Positions 11,231 to 23,846 of a stretch of DNA of 64,000 nt are shown piece by piece. Position numbers and translations under genes: made by a program. This DNA comes from Dipteris shenzhenensis (Eukaryota; Polypodiophyta; Polypodiopsida; Gleicheniales). The DNA is taken from NCBI GenBank assembly GCA_047967505.1, contig CM106538.1; one strand, given 5' to 3'. The first letter of the stretch is position 1, and each line of letters begins with the position of its first letter. The notes under the pieces are model-generated. The model was not told where the DNA came from. It did no database searches and worked only from the letters and a program-made list of their open reading frames with translations.

Positions 11231-14224
11231 TCAAGCTTCAAGTATGATTAGTAGTTTTCGTTCTTTGGGAGGGCTCGTGTTAACGTAGCAAAATTCCCGT
11301 GTCGAGCTAGACAAAGTCAAGGAAAGGCACAAGTACACTGCTTGTTGCGAGCTGATGTGCTGTGTATTTAATATTGCATTGCTGATCTTTCTGATCCGTT
11401 CGTTCGCTGGATTGCCATCCCTCAAGCATTGAGACAATGCTTCGTTCATTGCATTTGCAGTTGCATGGTCGACCTTGGTCATGTACGATGTGCAATATGA
11501 TGCTGCACCATGTGGATTCATAACGAATTAGATGTCGATGTTAGCCTCCCACAGTTTGGACATAGTAACGTTGAAATTGTTTGTGTAAATGTCTTTGGGG
11601 TGCCTTCGCAAGAAAATGGTTGGTTGTCCGACACTTGTGCACAGTGCGAGGATGTAATCTTCTTCTGATAATGCTAGTGCTTGTAGGAAATAAGTTCTTG
11701 GAGTGTTCCTTCGTCCAACAGCTTATTGATTAACTTGTAGTTCTTTTTGTGCTTGATGATGTTTGTTGCTTCTTCTAATGCGTGCAAGACCCTTGTTGTT
11801 CGCATTGGAGGCCTTGGGATATTAAAGCGACAAGTCTGTCCTCTTTTTGGCATGTTTTCCTATGTTTGTGCCTCTAAATGCCTTTGTTGTCAAGCACGAG
11901 CATTGAGATGTCAGTGCATATGTACTTGTCAATGAAAGCCTCAATGTCAGAGTCGAGGCTATTCCTAAGAACTGGTGCATCCTTGATCCATAGAAGGCCA
12001 TGATCGTGTTGGCTCCCTCTGTTTTAGAACTCAGTGTGACAAAGGAAAAGTCAAGCACTTTGCCTAGGATTGTTGTGTCCTGTTTGAGAAGGCGCTTCAT
12101 TGCTTGGAACTTGTGGATGTAGTACCTCGCAATTGTCATGGGGTAATCACGCATTAGTGTATGCAAATCGACAATTGGATTGTTTGTGCTTTGATTGGAA
12201 GGCGTTCGCCTCACCTTGCCAAGGCATGAGACTAAAGGCTTCCAGTTCTTCTCTATAGCGGAGAATGTCAAAAAGAATGTCGGGGGGCCTAGCTGCCTAA
12301 CCATGGCAAAGAGGTTCTTTTTCAACTTGTGTTTGTAGTCAGAGGAAGCGCGGAGTCACTCGAAGTCATGGAAACCAATGTGTGATTGCAATAGGCGCTC
12401 GACATTTGTGTCTTGTGCTGCATCCTTCGCTTGTATTCATCGGCCTTGCAATTGCCCTTTCCGCATTCGAACCCAAGATGAGGACAACACCTGTGCAACA
12501 AGAACTTTCATGGTCTTGAAGAACATATTTGCTATGGACATCGTCATCGCGAATCGTCTGTCCTCATTTGTCAGTTTGTGGTGGGCAATGTCTTGGTACA
12601 ACACTCTGTCTAGCAATTTGTATTGTCGCTGATGCCCGTAGAAAATTGTTGGGAAGGCTAGCTCCTCACAGTACTTGTCCCTGAAAATGCTTAGTGGATT
12701 GAAGTCTCTGATGGAGCAATGTTTATTGTCTTGTCTTGAAAGTCCACTACTTGCTGTGTCATGTAAATCCCGTGCACCAGGGTGTTTGTTTGAATGTCGT
12801 CTTCATTCTCTACAGTGATAGGGTCATCGGGTGGCCTTGGACCTTCCTCTGCTCTAACAGCGGCAATGTGGGCAGCCCATTCTACATTCAACGAGACATT
12901 GTGTTGCTTATACAGTGGTTGATCAAGCAACTCCGCTAATGCTTTTAGTGTTAGAGTGGGACGAACAAGGCCACTCATGTAGGTGTGGCTGTACTCTAGT
13001 TTGCGTTTCAATGCGACTATCACTATCGACGTATCATCAAGACAGTGCGGCAGTACACGTTGCGCCCTGTCAACATCGGCAAAAACATTTATGATAGCAC
13101 CATGGAGACTGAACTAGCCTTCGTATGTCAACTCGCATATTTGGGCGAATGGAATCCTTATTGCGACGAGATGTTCTTCTAGAACAGCCGATGAACTTGT
13201 GTTTTTCATTTGCTGCACCAAGGGCATGTTTACTGCGGCATAGGTAGGAACAACTTCTTTGTGGATTTGGTGGTGGCATAGTCTACATAGAAGGCCAGAG
13301 TGTGCAATGCTTTGTGTCACCATGTTGTGCGTGGCCATGAAGTCAGCTACTGTTGGTGGGACGAGGCGCATTTTTCCCTTTAAACCTAGCATGCAACATG
13401 AGTCGCATGAAAATGATGGTGTATCTTGCACGCTCCTAAGGAACCTGTTTATTGCCTTCGTGTTCGATTGTCCTGCTTAACGAGGCCTTTGTTGCGCTGC
13501 TAGTGGACTCACAACTGCTTGAGCAATCGGGTTGTTTGCCATGGATAGGGTTTTCCTAGTTTTGCAGACTTTCTTTACAATGGCTTGAGTCAAATGTGCA
13601 AACAAAGAGAAGCACTCTATGTAGTGCAGTGTAATGCACTTCGCGGTCGCTTCAGGCGTTGATTAAAGCTAGCAAAGCAGTTTCATGTTCTTTAGTCCAT
13701 TGTACATATGGCTGTTTCCATTTGTGTCTATGCAATGGTGACAACTCTATGCCAGCAATGAGCTCGTCCATAAGAATTGTCTTTGGTTGTGCGGAAAGGG
13801 CACTGTATAAGAAGACAATGTGTGTCTCTAAAGAGTTTCGACATGCCAACTCAAATGGACACTAGAAGAGCTGACTTGTCTGATCAAGACAGTCTTGTAG
13901 CAACACACGCGAGTTCGAGATGTTTCGCAAAATGAGAGAAGTGTGCTCAAGATTAGGCTTATGTGGGCACGACAAGCACGAGCTTGAGAGAAAATCCCTC
14001 TAAGGAAACGGCAAGCATGTTGAAGAAGGCAATATGGAGTTACATAATGACTGTAGCAATGCCTTGTACGTATATGCAAGAAAGAAGTCGATTAAACACA
14101 GTAAAATATCCTGATTGTTTGGGTGCGTTGACTTAAAAGCTAAGTGCTTGCACTCATCGAAACATTCTATGTCAAATTGTTTATCCATCAGGAAAGCGCT
14201 AAGCTGTTGCTTCCTCTTAGGCAA
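11231..14224 (-). pseudogene. Helitron Rep/helicase protein, N-terminal and Rep part only (Helitron-A)
   Basis: Helitrons are rolling-circle DNA transposons whose single protein joins an HUH nickase (Rep) to a PIF1-type helicase. On the minus strand I see, in order: the N-terminal CHHQIHKEVVPTYAAVN domain (13431-13117) running into LKRKLEYSHTYMSG (13020-12970); Helitron-like N domain QLGPPTFFLTFSA (12300-12255); the HUH motif as QHDHGLLWIKDAP (near 12006-11970); HKHRKTC and CRFNIPRPP (11870-11800); and the two-tyrosine motif YCTSYMTK (11495-11470) followed by the Rep-helicase junction ISSQQAVYL. The frame is broken by in-frame TAG at 13116-13114 and 11876-11874 and by several frameshifts. No helicase domain follows on this strand, so the protein ends just after Rep. 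Everything upstream of 13431 (to 14224) is weak and included by continuity. Confidence 0.85.
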
Positions 14225-14317
14225 CGGGGTTAAACCATAAGCACTTCAAAATTTGTACTACAAGAAGGAGAAACAGCACAACTGTATTGCAAATATCAAG
14301 CAAGTACAAAAGCCTCT

Positions 14318-14960
14318 CTACACGTTCAGCTCGAATGCAACCAAGTGACCAGAGCTATTAATTGTGAAGCTTCTAGCAGGTTTGATACCAAGCAACATCA
14401 AGCGTACATTCAATACACTCTCAGCGTACAAGTCGAGGAAAGGCGCTTGCAAATGGAGCAGTGTGTCTACGTGTGTGCCCAAGATGGTTATCGACACATC
14501 TACACTGTCATAAGCATAGACACGTCCTTTCAGAATAGGGACCTTCGAGATGAATTGGATGGAGTTGCAAGTGAAGCAAAAGGGATGGCCTGGGTCATGA
14601 TTGACATGTGTGCTGCCACAAGCACCGCATTGGAACTCCACAAGTTGTGCATTGAGGTTTGTGAAGCACAGCACACCTAATACTTGCGAGGTGACAAGCA
14701 ACAAAAGTTAGTAAATGAGGTTATTAAAGGCAATAGTTTGAGTCAATGTAAGCTTACTCGTTGCCCATATCCAACTTTGGACACTTGCGCCATGAATACT
14801 TCTTGTAGCTCCATCTTCTTGCTACCATCCGGAATCTCTGCGAGGATGCTGAAGTCATAGAATCCCAAAGTGTTCTTCATAGTCATGAAAGAGATATTTC
14901 AGAGAGTGTACATCACAATCCCGTCCTCGTTGTACTCTTGCACCGAGGACGCTCTTGCGC
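14318..14960 (-). pseudogene. RPA-like single-strand DNA-binding protein of Helitron-A
   Basis: Many plant Helitrons carry a gene related to the large subunit of replication protein A. The 14704-14318 frame has a four-cysteine zinc ribbon (CGACG...FCFTCNS) like the one in the RPA70 C-terminal domain, followed by KGRVYAYDSVDVSI. Further upstream, 14960-14760 reads QEYNEDGIVMY...FYDFSILAEIPDG, interrupted by one TGA. The second segment is clearly homologous to the plus-strand copy at 17390-17520. It lies just upstream of the Rep part, in the same direction. The RPA assignment rests on the zinc ribbon and the context, so the function is less certain than the homology between the two copies. Confidence 0.55.
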
Positions 14961-16956
14961 TCACCTACAAATGTAAGCTATTGTAGGGGCAGAATTTAGA
15001 TGCTAATGAGAACAATCGAGGTAGCATGGATGAGTTGTGAAATTTTAATTATCGATGAGAAATGTAAAAGAAATGCCAATGACAGTTTAGTACAACAAAC
15101 TCCACGAACTGCACATGCCTTTGCAAAGAAGCCCAATCACAAAGCTCTTGCATTAGACGTTTGCATCGACGCAATTAAAGGCAACTCAAAAGAACTAAAA
15201 CAAGCCCAATCACAAAGCTCTTGCATTAGATGTTTGCATGGACGAAATTAAAGGCCACTAAATATTGGATTAATAAAAACGTAATGTTGTCTACTATCTA
15301 TGACCATCCTTTACGGCAGAGAAGACTGTAACAACTATGTAGTGTAACAAAGACTGCAACAAACACCATACTCCAAAACGTTCGGCCAAATGAACGACAG
15401 AGAAGTGGACACTGCAACAACAAACAGCTACGAACGACAGCAGAGAAGGGAGCATCCACACAAGCAAAACCGTGTACCGTCTGTAACCAAGACAATGGGA
15501 CCTGCAACAACCGGACGAAATAGAGTATGCAGCGAACAGTTGAAGAGATGATTCAACAACCCACTACTGCGACGCCGGAATGATTTAAACGTTCGTCAAA
15601 ACAGGATCGAACACAGCGTTGACCCTTCCATAGCTACGATGTCACGACCGGAACCCTGAGCTAGAATGAGAACAAGGACACCCGTCGCCCACCTTCTGCA
15701 TACACTTCACGTGCTACTTCCTGAAATGCCTTTCGTAGGAAACGCTTCGTGTCTTTTTTTATCGCTGAAGTCTTGAGCAGCTCTGATTGTTTCGGTGGTC
15801 TACCACCCGACGACAGTAGTAATGGAGAGCTAAAGGTTGCGAGTGCAGCCTTCACGTCTTTCTTGTCGTCAGAGCAGGGCATCGAACGAGCTCGCACCAC
15901 TCCATCTTCACATGGACAACGAAAAGTATTGGAAATCAAAAACTGCTTGCTAAGAAGATCGCACACAGCATGAGGTCACGAAGCAATACCTTTCAAAGCG
16001 GACATTGTATCGTCATTGCTCTCTGCTGCAGCTTTTCCACAGGCATGCTTTACCATCTCTACAGAACAGAAAAGCGAAATCATAAGTAACCTGACGGAGC
16101 ACCACACAAACGAATGGTTGACCATCTATACAGAACACAAGAGCGACATCTCTACAGAGTCGACCTTCAATCCTGTCCAATTAAAAACGAGAAGAAACCT
16201 GTCGAATTAAAAACGAAAACAAAGAGAATTGAAAAGAATCGAAACAGGGGGGATGAAAGCTCAACCCCTGTGAAAAGTATTCTCTCCAGTGTCCATGGAC
16301 TGGGGTGAATCATTTCCTACTTCCACCGAATGAGCAGCACCGTCGTTCTCCGCAGTAAACTCACACTCAGCCATACTTCCAGCATAAGCCACCACGACAC
16401 AGAATGTCCTCCAAAGCAACAGGCCTCCCCAACAAAGCTGAAAAGTGATTTACTCTATACTCAAATTGAAATCTATAGTTACCATGAAAGGAAGGTATGA
16501 TTTAAATCACATGACACGCCAGTATAACAAGGTTTGAAATAGAAGTCGACATTATCATTACCGCCACATCTAAGTGTTTCCACACTCCACGATTTCACAG
16601 TTTTGCATTACAATCAAAACCTAAGCTCCATCGTATCGTGCGCATTTCTTAAAATATGTACAATTGATTTCAACAACAACTACCATTGCGACTGCAAAGA
16701 AAGAAGAGGGTACGGAAGATAATAAGAAAGCAGGAGAAGGTTCTCCCCCTAGCAATACCCCAACTTGTAAAGCATTGGTGCCAAGGGAGTTGAAACCAGT
16801 GAACTCCAATGCACTCCCCATCTTAAAAATCAGTGGTTCGTCACAATAGGTTGATTATCATTTCACATTCAAAGGTAAAATCATGGCTAAGTACGGCACA
16901 TTCAAGGCAAGAGATGTTTCATATTCTACCTAATATGCAAGTTGATTTGACCTATC
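14961..16956. other. Region between the two divergent Helitron remnants
   Basis: There is a direct repeat of gcccaatcacaaagctct(t)gcattaga at 15129 and 15204, about 75 bases apart, extended by tgtttgcat(c/g)gacg. A 101-codon minus-strand frame (15966-15661) has a basic patch (KKDTKRFLRKAF) but no recognised domain; it could be the upstream exon of the RPA-like gene. Around 16055-16160 the motif tctacagaacagaaaagcga is repeated with changes. I see no other gene. Confidence 0.4.
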
Positions 16957-17540
16957 ATGATTGCTACTAGACGATCGCACACCTATGTGTTCGAATTCAC
17001 TAAGAAAAGCCCTAGTGAAGGTGGAACATCTTTCATGTCCTTGCGTGTAGACGCAACAATCAGTGTCTTGAAAGGAGAACCGTTTTTTGTTACCCTTTCC
17101 TTTGTTTCGGACAAGTCTATTAGTGTATATGTGCCATGGCTCTCTCAACAAATGCAAATAGGAAGAGTGTCTTTCACTTTCGTCATGGAAACAATTGCAT
17201 TTGTGGTCATGAAAGTGGACCTTGATGGCCCGTTGTTTGAACAAATCACCATAGCGGATGGGTCAAACCCCGAAGATCGTGCAACAGTAAGCCTTTATCC
17301 TTATTCGCATCTTCTCTCTGAATTTTTTTTGTTGAAACTGACCACAATGTAGATGTCATTCATGACATATTGAAGGCAAACCCTCACATGTATAGTGCAA
17401 GAATTCATTGATGAGGGATCGTAATGTACGTGGCGAAAAGCATTCCTTACATGCATGCTCGACATACATTGGCCATATTCGACTTTACTATTCTCGTAGC
17501 TATTTCGGATGGAAGACTCCGTGACTGTGGATGTAATTGC
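16957..17540 (+). pseudogene. RPA-like protein, second copy (Helitron-B)
   Basis: The frame 16957-17352 has 131 codons of beta-rich sequence without a recognised signature. Downstream at 17390-17520, in two frames, the sequence reads QEFIDEG then MYVAKSIPYMHARHTLAIFDFTILVAISDG. This matches the minus-strand copy at 14960-14760 (QEYNEDG, VMY, FYDFSILAEIPDG) residue by residue at the key positions. The copies are on opposite strands about 2 kb apart. Two stops (TGA TGA or TAA, depending on frame) show that it is broken. It precedes the helicase remnant on the same strand, as an RPA gene would in a Helitron. Confidence 0.5.
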
Positions 17541-18123
17541 ACGTCAAGTGTCTGACCTTGGTTAATGGAGTGACTGAGGCTAGGGAAGACCAATCAACTA
17601 GCAATATTGCATGGTTCCCATTGTCACCGCGTAGGCCAACTTTGATTGTTTGTATAGGCTAATGCTGTTGTGAAATAGCAAAGTGAATGTTTCAGCAAAT
17701 GTCTTCGAAAAGCATGTCAAGCAATCATGGACCAAAGCCCTTGAGGTTGAGGAGTATAGAAGGAGATGTGTGGCTTTATCAAGCTCTTGGATTGAGGATT
17801 GGTGTAGGGCATCTGGAGCTTGTGCCAAGGTGCCCTTGTTTAGGAAGTTGTTTCTGAAATGTTATCGTGTAAGATGTTGAGCAATGAGGCATATGTATGT
17901 GCTGCTACTGAAATGTTATCATATAAGATGTTGAGCAATGAGGCGTACATATGTGTTTGAAAGAGCCTCCCAATGTAATTAAGTACATCTGATAAATTTG
18001 ACCTGGGTGCAAAAATGAACCTGTATAGCAAGACCAGATCACCAATAGTCTAACCACACTATGATTCGCAACAACACATACTACAACTTGGTTCAAAAGC
18101 CAAACTCCTAGCAACATCTTATT

Positions 18124-18980
18124 TTGGAAGACATCATGCTTAAAAAAAGAGTAAACCCTCAAGAACGGTTCAACCTATTGCTTTCCAAAGATGCAGGGAT
18201 AGAGAAATCCTTCACACTCATATTATTGGTCCAAGCATTGCTACAATTGTACTCACACAACAAAACTTCAAATGTTGACTTGCCCAAAGTGATGCTTCTG
18301 GCTTACATTGATAGAGCCACACACGCTATCAGCGGTACAACTTTAGACTTAGCCCTACACCTACCATTGCTTTCATCCTCATATGTAGCCATATGTGCAT
18401 AAAAGCTACAGTGTCTGTCTAAAATGTACAAGCAACTACAGCTACTACTCGTCATTATAGATGAGATCTCCCTCGTTGGGCTAGACACCTTCATTGCACA
18501 ACAAAGTCACACCTACAGGATAACCACAACCAACCATTTGGTGGAGTTGATGTATTACTTTATGGAGAACTATTCCAAGCAAGCCCTACCAAGGGGTCTT
18601 GGATATTCTTCGAAAGATTACAACTTCTACTATGCTTGGATCATATTGGAAATCCCAACTGCTTTGCTACAAACTTGATAAACCGATGCGTCAAAATAAT
18701 CCAGCTTTTCTTGACTTGCTCAACAAAATCAAAGTTGCCTCTTAGTCTGATGCTGACCTCGAATACGTAAACAAACAACACCTCAAAGAACCACCACATA
18801 AACATACTATCCTCCACCTCTTCTACTCAAAATATTCAAAAGACATGTACAACGAATATGTATGCTTGAATCACATCACCACATATTCAAAGCGAAAGAC
18901 ATTAGGCACAAAACATGTAACAAAACTAAAACTTTGGCAGACTCCAAAAAGACTGTTGGGCTGCACCACGAACTTTGCCT
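18124..18980 (+). pseudogene. Helitron helicase (PIF1-type) remnant (Helitron-B)
   Basis: The frame 18124-18402 contains AGIEKSFTLILL, a damaged Walker A (GTGKS expected), then LAYIDRATHAISGTTLDLAL, which corresponds to the TGxAAxxIxGxT helicase motif. The frame 18424-18678 contains LLLVIIDEISLVG, the Walker B/DEIS motif of PIF1 helicases. It continues in the next frame to LLNKIKVAS, a TAG at 18743-18745, and SDADLEYVNKQHLKEPP, the usual helicase sequence after motif III. No Rep domain lies between the RPA-like copy and this helicase. This piece is therefore the half that Helitron-A lacks, but on the opposite strand. Confidence 0.8.
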
Positions 18981-19539
18981 AAAACCAAGAATGATCATGA
19001 TAGAAATTAACATAGCTGATTGGATAGTGAATGGTACGGATGGCATCTTCAGAGAAGCAATATAGAAACCAAGCCATATGTACTGAGGATCGAGTTCAGT
19101 GATCGGAATGTAGGCGTACAAGCGTATTAAAAAACAAGCGTCTCTACAAAACAGACACACCCAAAAACTGGACACCCATACTTCAGGTCGTTCACGAGTT
19201 CCAAATTGGGAAGGACCATTTAAACACCATCTCACGCAAACAATTCCCAGTTCAGCCTGTAGCCAGGGACAATGCATCGCTTCCAAGTGCTAACAATGAA
19301 CTCACTTGTATTCGATCCTTCCAACATCAGAGCACATACTCTCTCACATGTACATAAACCATCAAACCTTTTCCTCTTGTCAAAATTAGAACACAGATGG
19401 ACCCAATGGTGCAGCAAGAGAAATAACGGTTAAGATTAAATCGTAGGTGGCCATTCACCAAACCGACCTTGCATCTAAAAAACCCGACACTAAAACCTTA
19501 CAAGGTCACTGCCTTCCCATGCACATGACATCCTATGCT

Positions 19540-20090
19540 ATGAGACTATCCTCAGTGCGACAATATTATGCCTCCAAGAAATGCGCACAAATCCATCAAG
19601 CATCATTAGCCTACTAGGATTCCAAAACATTTCTATGCATGATGGCCTTGGGATTGCCACGTGCTACAAATGCAACATTGAGCTCCTCTACCAATAGCAA
19701 ACTTACAACATAGGTTGTCAATGTTTGTTGTCCATATTCCAAGAAACAAAAGAAGGGTAGATTGCGATCATTAACTTGTATAAATCACCAAGCACCAAAA
19801 CATCGACATTACTTCAAGCCTTAGAAAACATACTCTAGCTCGTTCCATCTACAACTCCAACGTACGCAATAGGGGATTTCAACATAGACTACTGTAGTAC
19901 TTCCTCGCCGACCATGGCACAACTACAAGACTTCATGTTCTACCACAACATGCAACAACTCATCACCACACCGACAACAATCCGCAGATCCACAATTGAC
20001 CACATCTAGACCATCACAACAAAAACCCAACCAAAAAATGGAACAAACTTTGTATACTGGTCAGACCACTCACTACTTTTTACAAAAATG
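19540..20090 (+). pseudogene. Endonuclease-like (EEP/AP-endonuclease fold) remnant after the helicase
   Basis: Frames here read AQLQDFMFYHNMQQLITTPTTIRRSTIDHI (about 19915-20015), a stop where Trp is expected, and VYWSDHSLLF (about 20055-20085). The pattern pTxxxxSxIDHIWT followed by WSDH is the C-terminal signature of endonuclease/exonuclease/phosphatase-fold nucleases, as in non-LTR retrotransposons and in the Helentron/Helitron2 branch, where such a domain follows the helicase. Placement directly downstream of the helicase on the same strand favours the Helentron reading. A fragment of a non-LTR element is the alternative. Confidence 0.5.
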
Positions 20091-23000
20091 GGTTAGGCAT
20101 AATAAAATCGTCACTTTAAGAAACATTCACAGGCAAGCCCATTGAATAAAATTCACCTGGTTTTTTTTGGGGGCAATTTTTGTAAAAGGTATCCTTTTGC
20201 ACGGGTTGACCACCCCTTAATAAATTTGGCATTTTATTTTTATAAAAACAAACACATAAGTGTCTCTTGAGCTAGAGCCTAACTTAGCATCTAGCCAGTT
20301 AAAGTTTCAAATTGATATGCTAGATTGTTAATCAATAGGTAACCAAACCGTTAGAATTTTAGACTCTTTAGCTATATTGATAGTCTATTTCTTGTAGGAA
20401 TTTCAAGTTTTCTAGTTTCATTGCCATTCAAGAGAACGGTTGGCTTATTTTCCCAAACACTAGTGTGGTTGCAATGTAGGCTAATGATTTGACAACCTCT
20501 GCACTGCCTCCATAAGGCAAAAAAGGGTATCTTCTGTACTAGAACTGTAATAAAAAAACAAATAAGTTGCATGATAGCTCAACTTTAGAACCCTAAGCAT
20601 TTCTTTTCAATCTACTACTGGTCAATTAACCTTTGCTTAAGGACCCCCCATATGTGCTTATTTCTATTTATGGTTTCCATGTGCATTTGGGTATCCAATT
20701 TTTCTTAGGAAATGTTGCACTAGATGTGCATACGTTCTTAATTTGATTTATACCAATGGTTTACAACATTAAGACCACGGACCACTCAATCCATGTGCAA
20801 TCACACCTACCACCCCCCCATGCATTACTTGTGTACTATAGAAGTTATAATGAAGTTTGTTTTGTTCTACAAGAAATGCAAAGAAGCTTTATCTTGTGAG
20901 CCTTTGGGATGCTTTACCCTTACATTTGAAACAACATAATGACAACCTTCCTCTCAAAGTAGATTGATATGTGTTTCACTATTACAAGCATAGTTTGCAA
21001 TCTTTCCCTTTGCAAAAGATTAAATAGGTTGAAATATAGCTTTGATTCTCACAAAATGTTGGAAAGATTGAAATTAGCCCTACTAGAAAAATGTCGTATT
21101 GGAAGGAAATGAAATTGGAGTGTTGTGTTGGAAGGAAAATAAATTCATTGAGATGATGAAAGGAGAAAGGGGTCATAAAAGATAAAAGATGAAATGAAAG
21201 CTACCTTTGTATGATAAAGAGTTACTTTTGTGGGAATCCCCATGATAAAGGAGCTAGTGTTGTGTTGAAAAAGCATGGAGAACATTTCTCTTTTGTTCTA
21301 ACCTTATCTAACACAATAGTTGTTAGGGAAACCTACCAAGGGGGGAGGGGGGGGACAAACTACAAAGGCCTTGAGTTGGAGAATGCGAGCATTGATTTGG
21401 AAAGAGGAATGGGATGGAAAAATAGAGTGCCTATTTCACAGCGAGAGCATGGGCCTTTTTGCTCACAGCCACATTTATTAGTGCCTCAAAATTTAAGGCA
21501 TCTTTAAGGAAGCAATCATGGGAACAATGTGAAGTATGTCAACATCAAGCTAGGAAAGCCTTAACCAATGTGGGAATGAACTTTGACACATCTATATACA
21601 TTGTACACATTGGCCTAGTTTGAAAATCCCTTTATTGGCATGTGTCTCTTTAGAGATTTGGTTAATATTGACAGTCCACATGTTTTTAATCCTCAAAGGG
21701 TTTATGGGATCATGGTCAAAATTCAAACCATAATTGTCAATTGTCTCACATTTAAAGAATTACTATTGTTAATATGTCTTAATAGGTTTTATATGCCTTG
21801 TTCCTTTCTATTTTATTATTCATCTCATCTTGCACGTACTCATTGTCACTTAAATATGCTTACTTTGCATTCCCTACTAGCATGTCATAGTACCTAGATC
21901 TTTAAAAATCAAAACTCATCAAATCGATATCCAAATGATGGAAAAACCAATCACATAAATAAGTTTAAAAAATGAAACAATATTCAACCATATTTGAACG
22001 AATGCTAAAATTATTAAGAAAAGTGTGTGTGTGTGTGCGCTTAGATTAAAAAGTCCCATAAATAATTGAGCCATACAATTAATTCCATCAATTGGATAAA
22101 AAGTTGAAAAAAAAAGGGAAATATATAAGGAAAAAATGTTTGAGACATCTAAGTTGAAAAATGCAACTAGAGTTTGCAAAAATTTAGATCAAAATTAAGT
22201 ATTTTTAAATAATATTGAGTTTGACAAACATAATATTGAAAAAAGATGTCGAATCCTCAGGCAGTCCAGGTTGTGAGGTCGGGGTCCACTTACCTGCCAC
22301 CATCCAAACAAACTAGGTGTTAGAACATCATAGTTACATTTGTTCAAAAAAAGGGAAACATATAAAGAAAAAATGTTTGAGACATCTAAGTTGAAAAATG
22401 CAACTAGGGTTTGCAAAAATTTCGATCAAAATTAAGAAATTTTTAATAATATTGAGTTTGACAAACATAATATTGAAAAAAGATGTCGAATCCTTAGGCC
22501 GTCTAGGTTCCAAGGTCGGGGTCCACTTACCTGCTACCATCCAAACAAACTAGGTGTTAGAACATCATAGTTACGTTTGGGTAGACAGTTAATGCCTATT
22601 TTCCCTAGCTTATTATCGCTTTACCTAGGAATATAGACAACTATATGGATTCTTAAGTGAAGTTTAAGTCACAAGTGGAGTAAGGAGCGAATGAGTGCAT
22701 GGGTTAAGAAGGGACTAGAGGAGGTATGGGACGATTAGTGGGCTTGGTATGTGGGGTGGTTAAAAAGAAAGTGTAAAGGAAAGATTTCACGGGGTACATA
22801 AAACAATAATTCATATAGTTAGGGAAGTATTCATGTGTGTGTGTGTGTGTTTGTGTCATGTTAAAAAAAGGAAAAAGATACAAAAATGGCCAACTAAAAT
22901 GGGCATACTGCTCGTGTCCCTACGCAGCTCTATAGCTCATTATAATACCCTAGAACTTAACTAGACAAAGATGACTCCACTAATGAATCCTTCTTTCCCA

Positions 23001-23661
23001 CGACAACAGCCATATCACATAGCAACATCTTTAGAAGACCAACAATAGCATCCTTCATATAACCCACACCAATACCATTACAAAACACTACTACAACTTG
23101 TGTGCAAATATGGCTAGCATGCACACAAGGTGGATGCAAGCTTGGCTTTAACCCCCAACAGAAACAATCTCCAGTTAGAGAAAAAATTAAGGCAACCCAT
23201 CAAACCAACTTTCCTTATAGCTCTAGATGACCTGGTCCACATCCTCTAGGTGATCACCATTTTTAAAAACGAGCCTTCCTAGCTTGACACCCTTACGAAA
23301 CGTCCTTTATCCTCTCCTTCCACCACTTAGGTGATCTACGTATCTTCCACTTATCATTTAGACGCCCAAACATGGATCTGCCCTCCATTAATTTCCCATA
23401 AACTACTCTAGTTGTGATTTTTGAAGCCCAACCTCCCCAATGTTCCACTGGTTCACCCGCCAATAAATGGATGTGATACAGTTGCAAGTCGACCCTTCAA
23501 ACACATTGGCCAACACCTCCAACAATAGCTGCACCTCCCTATTACTCAGATGAAACTGATCCTTCACCCATAACATCAGCCTGTAATCGGCCCTCCTCAC
23601 ATCCCATACCTGCAACCAAGATGACAAATGCTTCTTTTGCATAGTCCTAGACTGAGTAAGA
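20091..23661. other. AT-rich intergenic region, no gene recognised
   Basis: Apart from a tandem duplication at 22106-22574 and short TG runs (22023-22038, 22833-22850), I see no genes. A minus-strand frame at 23642-23290 (MQKKHLSSWLQVWDV...) has no motif that I recognise. It runs up to the Copia-B insertion site, and its upstream part would lie beyond 29560. Confidence 0.4.
22106..22574. repeat. Tandem duplication, period 237 bp, two copies
   Basis: Copy 1 (22106-22337) and copy 2 (22343-22574) match from aaaagggaaa(t/c)atataa through gagacatctaagttgaaaa, gtcggggtccacttacctg and atccaaacaaactaggtg to atcatagttac, with only scattered changes. The constant offset of 237 bases over the whole length shows a single duplication event. 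Confidence 0.9.
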
Positions 23662-23832
23662 TGTGGGGGTTAAAGGTCACTGTGCCTTAACCCCAGTTAT
23701 GTACAATACTCAAACACATATATAAATGAATGAAAAAGAAGATTAGGGTGGTTCTGCACCCACCAAAACTTGTGTGGCTCTCTGTCTCTCTCTCTCCTTC
23801 TTCCATTCTTGCTTCCGTTGAGAGCACTCTCA
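23662..23832 (+). repeat. Copia-B 5' LTR (171 bp)
   Basis: It starts TGTGGGGG and ends CTCTCA, and is identical to the 3' LTR. It contains a TATA-like acatatataaat and a CT-rich run near its end. It is short for a copia LTR. Confidence 0.95.
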
Positions 23833-23834
23833 AC

Positions 23835-23846
23835 TGGTATCAGAGC
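23835..23846 (+). promoter_or_regulatory. Copia-B primer-binding site
   Basis: TGGTATCAGAGC, the standard plant copia site pairing with the 3' end of initiator Met-tRNA, two bases inside the 5' LTR. Confidence 0.9.
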
